Below are positions 1-9,850 of a stretch of DNA of 64,000 nucleotides, in pieces. The notes beneath the pieces were generated by a model that saw only the letters and a list, made by a program, of their open reading frames with translations, was not told the DNA's origin and did no database searches. The DNA comes from Ixodes scapularis (Eukaryota; Arthropoda; Arachnida; Ixodida; Ixodidae): the NCBI RefSeq assembly GCF_016920785.2, contig NW_024609879.1, positions 12,339,145-12,403,144 on the forward strand, written 5' to 3'. Each line of letters opens with the position of its first letter. Position 1 is the stretch's first letter. Both the position numbers and the translations under genes were made by a program.

Positions 1-202
1 TTTTAAGGAAGTCGGGCAAACTTCATGGTGTATCAATGACGGGTTAATAGAACATAAAAGAAACATGAGGAATAAGGCTGCAAATTTGGATTTGGCTGAA
101 CATGAGGAAAAATGCGATAATTTTAGTGCACAATAATCAGGAACAGAAATACTAGACCAAGATGTTGATAACAAGAAAATAGTTGTAAGAGGAACAATCC
201 GG
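1..202 (+). pseudogene. Penelope-like element, GIY-YIG endonuclease fragment
   Basis: The frame beginning near position 13 reads VGQTSWCINDGLIEHKRN, matching the core of the GIY-YIG endonuclease at the C-terminus of Penelope-like retroelements (usual form VGQTGRCxNDRLxEH). A second cysteine-rich stretch (LAEHEEKCDNF) follows, with a stop codon a few residues later and the open frame then continuing (EILDQDVDNKK). The fragment starts before the window and is cut at about 202 by a palindrome-rich repeat. It is a dead remnant; the reverse transcriptase would lie upstream, outside the window. Family recognition is by motif only. Confidence 0.6.
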
Positions 203-349
203 AAAAAAAATGAAAGCCGTTTACAAATCCCTGTAACGTCGAATTAGAGCGCAGCTCCTGAGGAGGAGGGAAGGGCACTGGGGGGTGGGTTAAGTGACGT
301 TGGGGGTCACGTGACCTTGTGGGGGTCACGTGACCATGGGTGTCACGTG

Positions 350-605
350 ACGATGCCGATGACGTCATCAGTGACGTTACTGATGACGTCAGTGATGATG
401 ACGATAACGATACGGATGCCGGTGACGTCATTAGTGACGTCACTGATGACGTCATCAGTGATGAAGAGGATGCCAATGCGGATGCCGGTGACGTCATCGG
501 TGACGTCACTAATGACGTCATCAGTGATGATGGCGATGACGATGCGGATGCCGGTGACGTCATCAGTGACGTCACAGATGACGTCATTAGTGGGGATGGC
601 GTCAA
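350..605. repeat. 66-bp minisatellite rich in TGACGTCA palindromes
   Basis: The marker GGATGCCGGTGACGTCAT recurs at about 414, 480 and 546, giving a 66-bp period. Each unit holds two or three copies of TGACGTCA, the palindromic cAMP-response element core, separated by CAGTGACGTCACTGATG-type spacers. The same unit builds both arms of the foldback element at 6.6-8.9 kb. The period is a multiple of three, so every frame looks open. Confidence 0.85.
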
Positions 606-667
606 CGGTGGTCACGTGACCTCGGGGGGAGGGGGTCACGTGACCTTGGGAGGGGGGTCACGTGACC

Positions 668-945
668 TGGGTAACCATCGTGACCCTCGTGAGGGTAACT
701 CTCGTGACCCTCGTGAGGGTAACTTTCGTGACCCTCGTGAGGGTAACTCTCATTACCCTCGTGAGGGTAACTCTCGTAACTCTCGTGAGCCTCGTAAGGG
801 TAACCCTTTTGAAGGCAACTAACCCTCGTAACCCTCGTGAAGGTTACGAGGGTTCGTAACCCTCGTAGCCCTCGTGATCCTCATGAGGGTAACCCGCATG
901 AGAGTAACCCTCGTAACCCTCACGAGGGTTACGAGGGTTATTCGC
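668..945. repeat. Array of CCCTCGTGAGGG near-palindromes
   Basis: Roughly 24-bp units combine CCCTCGTGAGGG with GTAACTCTCGTGA. The later part changes phase and orientation (CCCTCGTAACCCTCGTG, then GGTTACGAGGG). The block sits between two GTCACGTGAC clusters and is absent from the two arms at 6.6-8.9 kb, so it was gained or lost after the copies separated. Confidence 0.75.
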
Positions 946-1262
946 GGTTACGCCGACGCCGACGGGGGGAGGGGGTCACGTGACTTCGGGGGGTGTCACG
1001 TGACTTCGGGGGGGGGGGGGGGGTCACGTGACCTCGGGGAGGGGGAGCCACGTGTCCTCGAGAGAGGGGGGTCACGTGACCTCGGGGGGGTCACGTGACT
1101 TGGGGAGCCACGTGACCTTGGGGAGGGGTTACGCGGCCTTGGGGGTCACGTGACCTTGGGGTGACCTTGGGGGTCACGTGATCTTGGAGTGACCTTGGTT
1201 ACGCCGACGGCGACGGCAACGCCGCTCAGGCCGGAAACGGGCGCCTAAGAGCTGCGCTCTAA

Positions 1263-2194
1263 GAGAATAGTAAACTCTGTTTGTCAGGCCTCTATGCAAC
1301 TTTGTAGTATTTCAAAGAAAGTTTTGCAGCGCTTGTTTCGCATTGTTTTGATTGCACAATTTCTGCAAGTGCTTTGTTCATACCCTACATGGTCTTTCCT
1401 GTGTACTAGAAGTCGGAGTTAAGAGGTTCGGTCAAACAAGCAACTTATTCCTCCCCTATTATTCCCTTTTTGTGTGGTTGGTCGATTTCTTTTATTCTTT
1501 GTCCTAGAAAAAACTGTTTTGTTCGATCAAGACTCGATTGAAATTACCAGTGCGTAGATGACGCGCCAAGGATGCAAACGTTGGCTATATGTCATGGTGA
1601 CTTCTTTTTGTGCTCTATTTTGAGATAGCCGTCCAGAAGCTTTACGTCTAAACCAAACAAATATATCATTGTGTGCGTGTATGTCCGCGGCACTAGTGTC
1701 TCTTTTAAAACTCCATAATTTCGCTCTGGAGGACCTGTAAGGGAAGCTCCAACAGATTTTATAGCTGTCTAATTCATGGGCATCATCTGAATGCTGGTGA
1801 CTTCCTCAATCCGAAATGACATATTGTTCACCTAGATTTCGACTAGTTTGCTAAAAAAAATTAACTTTGAGTTGAATATTGAATCCGAAATTCATTTCCC
1901 ATATATATTGCTCACTTCGCCCCACCATCCCAACTTACGTCACCAACGGGAAGCATTGCGCACGGCTGCCGATCAGATACGCTCGCCTTCACCGTGATCG
2001 CGACTAACAGTCAGCAAACAAGGTCGCACGTTCTATATTATTTTATAATTATCCTTATATGCCCAAAGAGTAATATTGGCCTAAATGTATTCCTGTGAGA
2101 AGAAAGAGAGGCACCTGGGATTTTGAGGAAATCGTTTGTGTTCCGCTCGACCAACGGCTTGCTAGTTTTGAAAACAAATCGCTATTTAAATTCA
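1263..2194. other. No recognised gene; AT-rich flank
   Basis: The first ~50 bases could be the continuation of the Penelope-like reading frame after the inserted repeat (ENSKLCLSGLYATL resembles the conserved tail region), but this is weak. The rest is AT-rich with no convincing exon, splice pair or repeat. It has only short open frames on either strand. Confidence 0.4.
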
Positions 2195-3060
2195 TTCTTG
2201 TATTGTTACAAAATTTGGGGATTTGCAGCCTCTTCGGTTAAGTTGCTCGTCATACGTCTGTTACCTCTCGCAACGTTCCGCTATACGCCCACCAGTTTGG
2301 GCTAGCGAGACTCCGCTCGACGGCGATCATTTCTGCGAAGCTTCTGCGTCATTTCGCCGTTGGTAAACATCTGAAACCGTGTTCTGTCATCCAGCAACAA
2401 AAACGCTGCAACACGGCAGCAGCACCATCACATCGTCTGTGCTACAGAACGGACTGTGGTGCTACACTTCGTTGGGATTTCTGGCCTCCTTGGCTGAACT
2501 GCTTATGAAACATCTGTTACATCTCGCAGGATTCCGCTTTACGCCCACCAGTCTCCACCAGCGAGGTTGCACTCAACGGCGATCATTTCTGCAACGCTTC
2601 CGCGTCATTCCACCATTGCTAAAGGACGGATATCGGACCCTGTCATCCTGCGACACAAAAAATATTCCTCACAACGGCCACACCATCGCCTCTTCTGTGC
2701 TACAAATCGGAGGGTCGCGCTGCACTTTATTGGGATTTGCGGCCTTCTTGGCTAAAATTCTTATCCAAAGTCTGTTATATCTCGCCGCATTCGGCTCTAC
2801 GACCACCAGTTTCGACCAGGGAGATTGCGCTGAACGGCGATCATTTCTGCGACGCTTCCGCGTCATTGCACCGTTGCTGAAGATGGGACATTAGCCCTTT
2901 CATCCTGCAACAGAAGATCTAGCCCACGTCGGTCGCACCATCGCATTTAATCTACCACGAAACGGACGGTTGTGCTGCAGTTCGTTGGGTTTGGCGGCCT
3001 TGTTTGCTGAGGTGCCTATCAAACGTATGTTCCATCTCGCAGCATTCCGCTCTACGCCCA
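2195..3060 (+). repeat. 257-bp satellite, left block
   Basis: The marker CGGCGATCATTTCTGC recurs at 2321, 2577 and 2835, periods 256 and 258. Units also share TTGGGATTTGCGGCCTCC and CACCAGTTTCGACCAGCG. About 3.4 diverged units are present. The block stops exactly at a CA dinucleotide where a CACTC-ended element begins, and resumes in register at 5364. Open frames of up to 171 codons here have no recognisable domain and are set by repeat composition. Confidence 0.85.
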
Positions 3061-4159
3061 CACTCTAAGAAAAAAACGCGTGTAGTCTGGTGTATCAGCA
3101 GCACATGCACCCCTCTTTTGAAAGATGCACCCTCCGTTGCCCAGCCAGTGTATTTGTGCACCGACAATGAGCATCCTCCTCTCCCTTAAAAACCTTTAGG
3201 TGCATCAGTGCACCGCCAAGCTAGCCACGGGCCCCGACCAGCGTGGGCTTGGATGCCCTCTTGGAGGTCACTTTTGGGTTGGGCAGTTTCTTAGGAAGTA
3301 TGGAACTGTTTTGTTCACTCGGTATTGACAGTAGAGTAGACGCTATGCTTGGTTTAGGCCAATCGAGTCTCCGGGTAGGATCACGTGACTACAGTCTCCA
3401 AGCTAGAGATAAGGCAGAGCACGGCACCTGCCTGAAGGCATCCACGGCACTATTACTTTGGGTCGAACTTTCAAGAGGATATAGGGGACAAATCCTCTTG
3501 CTGAGTTCATTGTTGGGATAACCGTGAAGATATGCCTTCGCGAGGGCAGCCACTTTTGGCCTTGAAGGAGGTGCTATTTTTCCACTCCACTCTTTTTCTT
3601 TCTCTCCCTAAGCTGAAAGCGTGGAAGAGGCTACGCAGTCGTCCGACCAATGAACCGGAGGCTTTTTTTATCCCTTGAGACCGATGTCTGGGCGCGGATA
3701 ATGGAAGGAGCGTGATCATGTGGCAAAGGTTCCACGGGTGACGTAGTAGCTCTTTCCGATCCGGGAATGTCTGATTCCCGGCCTAGTTTCTTGTGTGCTG
3801 TGCTGGGACAAGCGGGGCTGCCAGAGATTTCGTCCGTGACAACGTATTTGAATGTACCAAGGCTTCCAGTGTTTGAAAAGTCCAACGTACATCGGCAACA
3901 AGCGATTTCTTCAAAAAAGCCCAAGGAATTCATGTGATGCGTTTAGTGTTCGGTTTGTCAAATTACTTCTTCTGCCACATCGCGTTGAATCTTCACAGAC
4001 CCCTTTCTTTCCGTGTTTGTGTTTGTGTGGTTCTGCAGTGCCCGTGTCAACATCTATCTCGGATTACAGGTTTCAAGTCCGGTATTTTCGTCGTAAGTGC
4101 GCTGCAACCTACTCCTTTGCAGCAATTGACCGTTCCGTTCCAGATTACGTCTAAAATTA

Positions 4160-4713
4160 GGCAGTGTCTATTTCCTGGCAGCCGGGAGAATAATTTCCCC
4201 GAAATTCTATTGGCAGTCGCCTGCCATTAGCTGTCTACAATCATGTGATAACTGCAGGTGACTTTCTTATTCTCCCGGCGTTTTTGTGAACACGCGTTTT
4301 ATGGACACCTTTTCGTTGATACACGTTTTCTAGACACGTTTCGTCGACACTAATGTTTCACCGTCACTCGTTATGCGAAATACACGCTGTAGGGACATTT
4401 TGTCGTGCGTGTGTCTCTGAGGCGCGTGCTCACCGACCCAGCCCACCCGTTCACGTAGCTTCGTGCGACAGTATGCGGCGGCTCATTAAAAAAATGTTTG
4501 CCCTACCTGTGATACCCGTATATATCACCTCGCGCATATAGCCTGGGGCGGCTCATTACAAGAAAAAAGAGAAGAGATGCCTATAGAAGAAAGGTAATCT
4601 GAGCTGTCGATGAAACGTCGTTCGATGAATTGATTATATCCCCAATGTGTGACGACTGCCGGCACGATTTCGGGTAAATAATTCTGCCGGCTGCCGAGAG
4701 AATAGACACTACC
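4160..4713. mobile_element. MITE with GGYAGTGTCTATT terminal inverted repeats
   Basis: The left end GGCAGTGTCTATTTCC is matched in inverted orientation by the right end GGTAGTGTCTATTCTC. Similarity runs about 38 bp inward through GGCAGCCGG. It is flanked by TA on both sides (4158-4159, 4714-4715), as for Tc1/mariner-type insertions. A smaller internal inverted pair (CCGGGAGAATA near 4185 and TATTCTCCCGG near 4270) could form a hairpin. It is non-autonomous and nested inside the CACTC element. Confidence 0.75.
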
Positions 4714-4924
4714 TAAGAATCAGGAATCTCCTCAGTTGCGTAACAGCTTCTGTGTACATCTTCACATATCACAGATTGCTTGCACGTTTGCACTTGTTTA
4801 CGGAATAGGCTGTCTAATAAACTTATAGGAGATTTGAAAACAATCCTTTGTGTCTGTTTACCTGCCTTTTTTCAACCACCTGGGCGCGTACAATTTTTAC
4901 AGGTTTTGTTGAGGTGGGTGCACA

Positions 4925-5363
4925 AACAGGTGTAATGGTACGTCACTGAATGAGGTGTATATATGTTCCATATAAGCGGGGTGGGTGTAGAAAACGGTGT
5001 AATAGTAAACCCTGTTGGCGGGTGTATCTCTGTTCCCTATGAGCGGGGTGGGTGTAAAGAACGTTGCAATAGCAAACCCTGTTGGTGGGTGCAGACAAGG
5101 GAATACTTGTATACCTTAAATTGGGATGTACCTGCACGCCGAAACCACAGTGAGGGTATAAGAAAGGAGTAGTAACACACCGGGGCGTATCTGTGCACCC
5201 CCGAATGCTGAAGGTGTATAAAAGGGTGCACATATGCACCCTTAAAGAGGGTGTATATGTGCACCTCGTTTTGAGGTGTACTTGTACACCTTTATGGGTG
5301 TAGTATATGTGGCAGCACTTACACCCCCTGTGGGTGTACCCACTACACCCTCTTTTTCGAGTG
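4925..5363. repeat. Short GTGTA / GCACC repeats in the subterminal region
   Basis: Two ~75-bp units sharing AGCGGGGTGGGTGTA and AAACCCTGTTG lie at about 4975-5095. They are followed by alternating GTGTAxxTGTGCACC pieces in both orientations up to the right end of the element. The left end (3080-3225) has a sparser version with TGCACC. Repeated subterminal motifs of this sort are often transposase-binding sites in CMC elements; that role here is inference. Confidence 0.55.
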
Positions 5364-6105
5364 CACCAGTTTCGACCAGCGAAGTTGCGCTCAACGGCGA
5401 TCATTTCTGCGACGCTTCCGTGTCATTCCACCGTTGCTGAAGATGGGACATTACCCCTGTCATCCTGCAACAGAAGATCTGGCCCACGGCGGTCGCACCA
5501 TCGCATGTTATGTACTATACGAAACGGACGGTCGTGCTGCAGTTCGTTGGGTTTGGCGCCCTTGTTTGCTGAGGTGCCTATCAAACGTGTGTTACAACTC
5601 GCAGCATTCCACTCTGCGCTCACCAGTTTCGACCAGCGAGGTTGCGCTCAACGGCGATCATTTCAACAACGCTTCTGCATCATTTCACTGTTGTTGATGA
5701 TTGAACAGCTGGCCCCGTTATCCTGCAACACAGACTCTGTCCCACGGTGGCGGCATCATCACATCTTTCGTGCTACAAAACGAACTGTCGTGCTGCACTT
5801 TGTTGGGATTTGCGGCTTCCTTCGCTGAAGTGCTTATTAAATATATATTACATCTCTCAGCATTCCGCTCTTTGTCCACCAGTTACAACCAGCGAGGCTG
5901 CGCTCGTCGGCGATCATTTCTGCGAAGCCTCTGCATCACTTCGCCGTTGCCGAGAATAGGACACCTGGCCCTGCCATCCTGTAACACAGAATCAGCCACA
6001 CTGCTGCGGCACCATCGCAACTAATGTTACAAGGCAGACGGTCGTGCTGCACTTTTATGAATTTTCGGCCTCCTTGACTTTAGCACTTATCAATATTCTG
6101 TTACA
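5364..6105 (+). repeat. 257-bp satellite, right block
   Basis: The satellite resumes in register after the inserted element. The marker CGGCGATCATT is at 5395, 5652 and 5908 (periods 257 and 256). The array fades near 6105 within a partial unit. Together with the left block this was one array of about six units before the insertion. Confidence 0.85.
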
Positions 6106-6345
6106 CGTTGTGAGTATAAACACTGCATCGTTTTTCTAAGTAGTGTTTTCTTAGCCGCAATTATAAAAGTATGTTTTGTTTTAAGTGTTCGGTGTGCCTC
6201 CTTACTGCCTATCGCGCTCGAACTGGACGCATTTTTTGAGATCGCACCGCAAATCAAAAACATTTATTGTCGCCTAGTCTTCGTTTTTCTTTACAGAAAA
6301 TCTGACTGATATTTTTTACGGTGTGCATTTGCATCTTGTTAATTC

Positions 6346-6617
6346 TTGCGGGTCATCTCTAGACGCACACGAGGCCAAACAAACAGCTACGCAAACTTCA
6401 GTTTGCCCTCGACAAACTTGTGCAGAGTACCGAAGACTACCAGAAAGGAAAGTAAGGAAAAGTTAATTGCTATCACACTCGTCATTACGAACCTAAGAAA
6501 CGGAATGAATCAGCTGGAAACAAAGATAGACGGTCAATCCAGGAGTTAGGACGATATCATCACAATGAAGCAGAATGTCCCATCAATCGATAACAACCTA
6601 CGGGCGTTATCTGCGAC
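6346..6617 (+). pseudogene. CR1/L2-like LINE ORF1, coiled-coil part
   Basis: The frame reads RNGMNQLETKIDGQSRS and, after one stop, DDIITMKQN. This is the coiled-coil segment that precedes the nucleic-acid-binding part in CR1-type ORF1 proteins. It stops at the left end of the foldback element, and the same gene continues after 8923 with the IERAHRIG-type motif. The whole is a decayed copy with missing pieces. Confidence 0.55.
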
Positions 6618-6621
6618 TTAA

Positions 6622-8919
6622 AAAAGTGAAAGCCGCTTACAACCCCCTGTAACGCCAAATTAGAGAGCAGCTCTTGAGGAGGAGGAGGGAAGGGCGCTGG
6701 GGGGGGTTAGACTAACCAGGGGGGGGGGTCACGTGACCTTGGGGGTCACGTGACCTTGGGGGTCACGTGACCCCCAATGCCGATGATGTCATCACTGACG
6801 TCACTGATGATGTCATCAGTGACGATGACGATGCGGGTACCGATGGCGTCATTAGTGACGTCACTGATGACTTCACCAGTGATGATGACGATGACGATGC
6901 GAATATCGGTGACGTCATCAGTGACGTCGATGACGACGTCATCAGTGATGATGACGATGACGATGCGGATGCCGGTGACGACATCAGTGACATCACTGAT
7001 GACGTCATCAGTGATGATGACGATGACGATGCGGATGTCGGTAACGTTACCGGCATCCACATCGTCATCGTCATCATCACTGATGACGTCACCGGCATCC
7101 ACATCGTCATCGTCATCATCAGTGATGACGTCACTGGCATTCACATCGTCATCGTCATCATCACTGATGACGTCACCGGCATCCACATCGTCATCGTCAT
7201 CATCACTGATGACGTCACCGGCATCCGCATCGTCATCGTCATCATCACTGATGACGTCATCATCACTGATGACGTCACCGGCATGCACATCGTCATCGTC
7301 ACTGATGACGTCATCATCATTGATGACGTCATCATCACTGATGACGCCACCGGCATCCACATTGTCATCGTCATCATCACTGATGACGTCACCGGCATCC
7401 ACATCGTCATCGTCATCATCACTGATGACGTCACCGGGGGGTCACGCGACATCGGCGGGGGTCACGTGACCTCGAGGAGGGGGTCACGTGACCTCAGGGG
7501 AGTCACGTGACCTCGGGGGGTCACGTGACCTCGGGGGGGTCACGTGCCCCCCCACGAAGTCACGTGACCCCGGTGGGAGGCTCGCGCGGTGCATTATGGG
7601 ACATTTCCCATGATGCACCGCGCGGTTACGCCGACGGCGACGCCGACGCCGCTCAAGCCGGAAACGGGCCTCTAAGAGCTGCGCTCTAAAATTCTTAGAC
7701 AGTAGCACAGCAGCTTCGATGTTCTCAATAACCGCCTGCTAATATTATTTTAGAGCGCAGCTCTTAGGGGCCCGTTCCCGGCTTGAGCGGCGTCGCCGTC
7801 GGCGTCACCAAGGTCATCCCGAGGTCACCCCAAGGTCACGTGACCCCTCCCCAAGGGTCACGTGACCCCAAGGTCACGTGACACCCAAGGTCACGTGACT
7901 CCCCAAGGTCACGTGACCTCGGGTCACGTGATACCCAGGGTCACGTGACCCCCAAGGTCACGTGACACCCAAAGTCACGTGGCTCCCCAAGTCACGTGAC
8001 CCCCGATGACGTCATCAGTGACGTCACTGATGACGTCACCGGCATCCGCATCGTCAGCGTCAGCATCACTGATGACGTCATCAGTGACGTCACTGATGAC
8101 GTCACTGGCATCCGCATCGTCATCGTCATCATCACTGATGACGTCACCGGCATCCGCATCGTCATTGTCATCATCACTGACGACGTCATCAGTGACGTCA
8201 CTGATGACGTCACCGGCATCCGCATCGTCATCGTCATCATCACTGATGATGTCACCGGCATCCGCATTGTCATCGTCATCATCGCTGGTGACGTCATCAG
8301 TGACGACACTGATGACGTCACCGGCATCCGCATCGTCATTGTCATCAGTCATCATCACTGATGACGTCATCAGTGACGTCACTGATGACGTCACCGGCAT
8401 CCGCATCGTCAATGTCGTCATCACTGATGACGTCATCAGTGACGTCACTGAAGACGTCACTGGCATTCGCATCGTCATCGCCATCATCACTGATGACGTC
8501 ACCGGCATCCGCATCGTCATTGTCATCATCACTGATGACGTCATCAGTGACGTCACTGATGACGTCACCGGCATCCGCATCGTGACCGTCATCATCACTG
8601 ATGATGTCACCGGCATCCGCGTCGTCATCATCGCTGGTGACGTCATCAGTGACGTCACTGATGACGTCACCGGCATCCGCATCGTCATTGTCATCAGTCA
8701 TCATCACTGATGACGTCATCAGTGACGTCACTGATGACGTCATCGGTATCCGCATCGTCATCGTTACTGATGACGTCATCGGAATCATCACGTGACCCCC
8801 CTAGGTCACGTGACCCCCACCCAAGGTCACTTGACCCCCCCAGTACCCTTCCCTCCTCCTCCTCAAGAGCTGCGCTCTAATTCGGCGTTACAGGGAGTTG
8901 TAAACGGCTTTCACTTTTT
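6622..8919. mobile_element. Foldback element: two 1.1-kb inverted arms made of palindromes
   Basis: The left arm (6622-7692) and right arm (7747-8919) are inverted copies around a 54-bp unique loop. Outer ends are AAAAGTGAAAGCCG in inverted orientation; TTAA is present on both sides (6618-6621, 8920-8923) and may be the target duplication. Inner ends meet as CTGCGCTCTAAAAT. Each arm holds GTCACGTGAC clusters and long runs of TGACGTCA with CCGGCATCCGCATCGTC spacers. The element splits a CR1 ORF1 that continues on both sides, so the inverted pair inserted as one unit. Architecture resembles Foldback transposons (long inverted repeats built from internal repeats). No transposase gene is present. 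Confidence 0.8.
7583..7624. promoter_or_regulatory. 19-bp-stem hairpin with Staf/ZNF143-like half-sites
   Basis: CGCGCGGTGCATTATGGGA pairs with TCCCATGATGCACCGCGCG around a CATT loop, with one mismatch. Each arm resembles the Staf/ZNF143 binding consensus (TTCCCATAATGCACCGC type) as I remember it. It occurs only in the left arm of the foldback element, close to the central loop. DNA hairpin formation and factor binding are inference. Confidence 0.5.
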
Positions 8920-8923
8920 TTAA

Positions 8924-9075
8924 ATTCATCACACAATAACGCGGGGAAATACGGGATCGATCCGAGCATATTGTTATCGGTTTTGATAAAACGTACTTGA
9001 AAGTAGACCCTGGCGAATTTGGTGCCCATCGTATCGGTAGGAAACTGGATGAGTTCAATCGTACGGTTGTTGTGC
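8924..9075 (+). pseudogene. CR1/L2-like ORF1, continuation after the foldback element
   Basis: The frame reads GAHRIGRKLDEFNRTVVVHF and then stops. This is the conserved RAHRxG block of CR1-type ORF1 RNA-binding proteins. Together with the coiled-coil piece at 6346-6617 it shows that both flanks of the foldback element were once one reading frame. Confidence 0.6.
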
Positions 9076-9479
9076 ATTTTTGAGAAGTTAAGAAAAAAAA
9101 AAAGAATTACTGACTGGAGCTCTGACTTTTAGAAACGTTCAGTCGCAAAGGGTATAGATTGACGAGCATTTTAGTGTTCCATATTTCTTTGGGGTGGTTT
9201 TAATTACTCTGGAATTGTCTCGATTAAGTGTCTGTCTGGTAGTATTTACAGAAATATTTCACACTGTAAGGATTTCATGGATATTTGCGGAGGTTGTTCA
9301 CCTTATCATGTTGGGTAAATTTTAACCCGTGAAAATTATTTTCTTGACTTCTCTTTTGCATTGATTCCTCACCTAATATCATATGTTCGTGTCGTTGATG
9401 CAATAAGTGATAACTGAATTGTCGTGCTAAATGCAAACAGTCCTATTTTTTAATATTTTGCGACAGCAAGCTAATTTTG

Positions 9480-9850
9480 ACAACTCTTGAGCATATTCTC
9501 TCCGAGCTCGCGTCAACCATTTAAACGTTTATGCTGGACTTTGAGGGTTCCTAAGATCTCAGATCAGTCAAAAAGAACTGGAGATTCATCAAAGACAAGA
9601 TTTTAAAAACTCTGAATCTATCTATACCAAAATAAAGATATCAACTAACAATCAAAAGCCTTGGTCTACTCGACAATTGAAAAAAAAAAACTTCTTAGTA
9701 CTAAAAAACTGCTTTATTCTAAAGAAAGATTGGTGAAAATTACAGACTCTTCAATGCCAGAAGTAAACAGATAACTCGTGAATTTGTTAAATACGACATA
9801 AAGCAAGAGAAAGTTCCCGGGAGGTGAATTGGAATGCATTTTGTTTTTCT
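9480..9850 (+). pseudogene. CR1/L2-like ORF2 linker fragment
   Basis: The frames around 9630-9700 give KPWSTRQLKKK and LLSTKKLLYSKERL, matching the PW(F/S)TRxLKxL...KKRLY linker between endonuclease and reverse transcriptase of CR1-type LINEs. Several frameshifts and stops are present and neither catalytic domain remains. It is probably part of the same dead copy as the ORF1 pieces upstream. Confidence 0.45.

Larger units (their letters stand above)
203..1262 (+). mobile_element. Single arm of a palindrome-rich foldback-type repeat
   Basis: This 1.06-kb block shares its outer end (A-run, then TGAAAGCCG and TTAGAGCGCAGCTC) and inner end (TAAGAGCTGCGCTCTAA) with both arms of the inverted element at 6622-8919. 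The two ends carry inverted copies of TTAGAGCGCAGCTCTTAGG. Between them are clusters of GTCACGTGAC, a 66-bp minisatellite rich in TGACGTCA, an array of CCCTCGTGAGGG-like units, and a second GTCACGTGAC cluster. No opposite arm is present, so this is either a solo arm or a monomer form of the family. It interrupts a Penelope-like fragment. No protein is credible: the repeat lacks stop codons in most frames only because of its composition. Confidence 0.75.
3061..5363. mobile_element. CACTC-ended DNA transposon inserted in the satellite
   Basis: The left end is CACTCTAAGAAAAAAACG; the right end, inverted, is CACTCGAAAAAGAGGG. The satellite sequence is interrupted exactly here and its CA dinucleotide is duplicated (3059-3060 and 5364-5365), giving a 2-bp target duplication. 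A second element with the same termini and a 2-bp TA duplication lies at 40559-41978. CACT-type ends with 2-3 bp duplications are known for the CMC (CACTA/EnSpm) group, but no transposase is visible, so the assignment is tentative. Interior: short TGCACC and GTGTA repeats near both ends, a 554-bp MITE, and no recognised gene. Confidence 0.75.

Noticed and set aside
350..605. CRISPR-like periodic repeats
   Set aside because: The 66-bp units are contiguous tandem copies with no unique spacers, no adjacent cas genes, and the context is a eukaryotic genome.
340..822. Open frames of 100-247 codons in all six frames (Asp/Val-rich, Ser/Met/Thr-rich) in the palindrome arrays, also at 6746-7510 and 7975-8795
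   Set aside because: The repeat units have periods divisible by three and contain no stop in most frames on either strand because they are palindromic. The peptides mirror each other across strands, as expected from composition and not from selection.
668..945. Telomeric repeat-like TAACCCTCG words
   Set aside because: The arthropod telomere repeat is TTAGG. These are part of a CCCTCGTGAGGG array in mixed orientations inside a transposable repeat.
2379..2894. 171-codon open frame in the satellite
   Set aside because: It spans two 257-bp units and repeats itself with frame changes; no domain, so repeat composition explains it.
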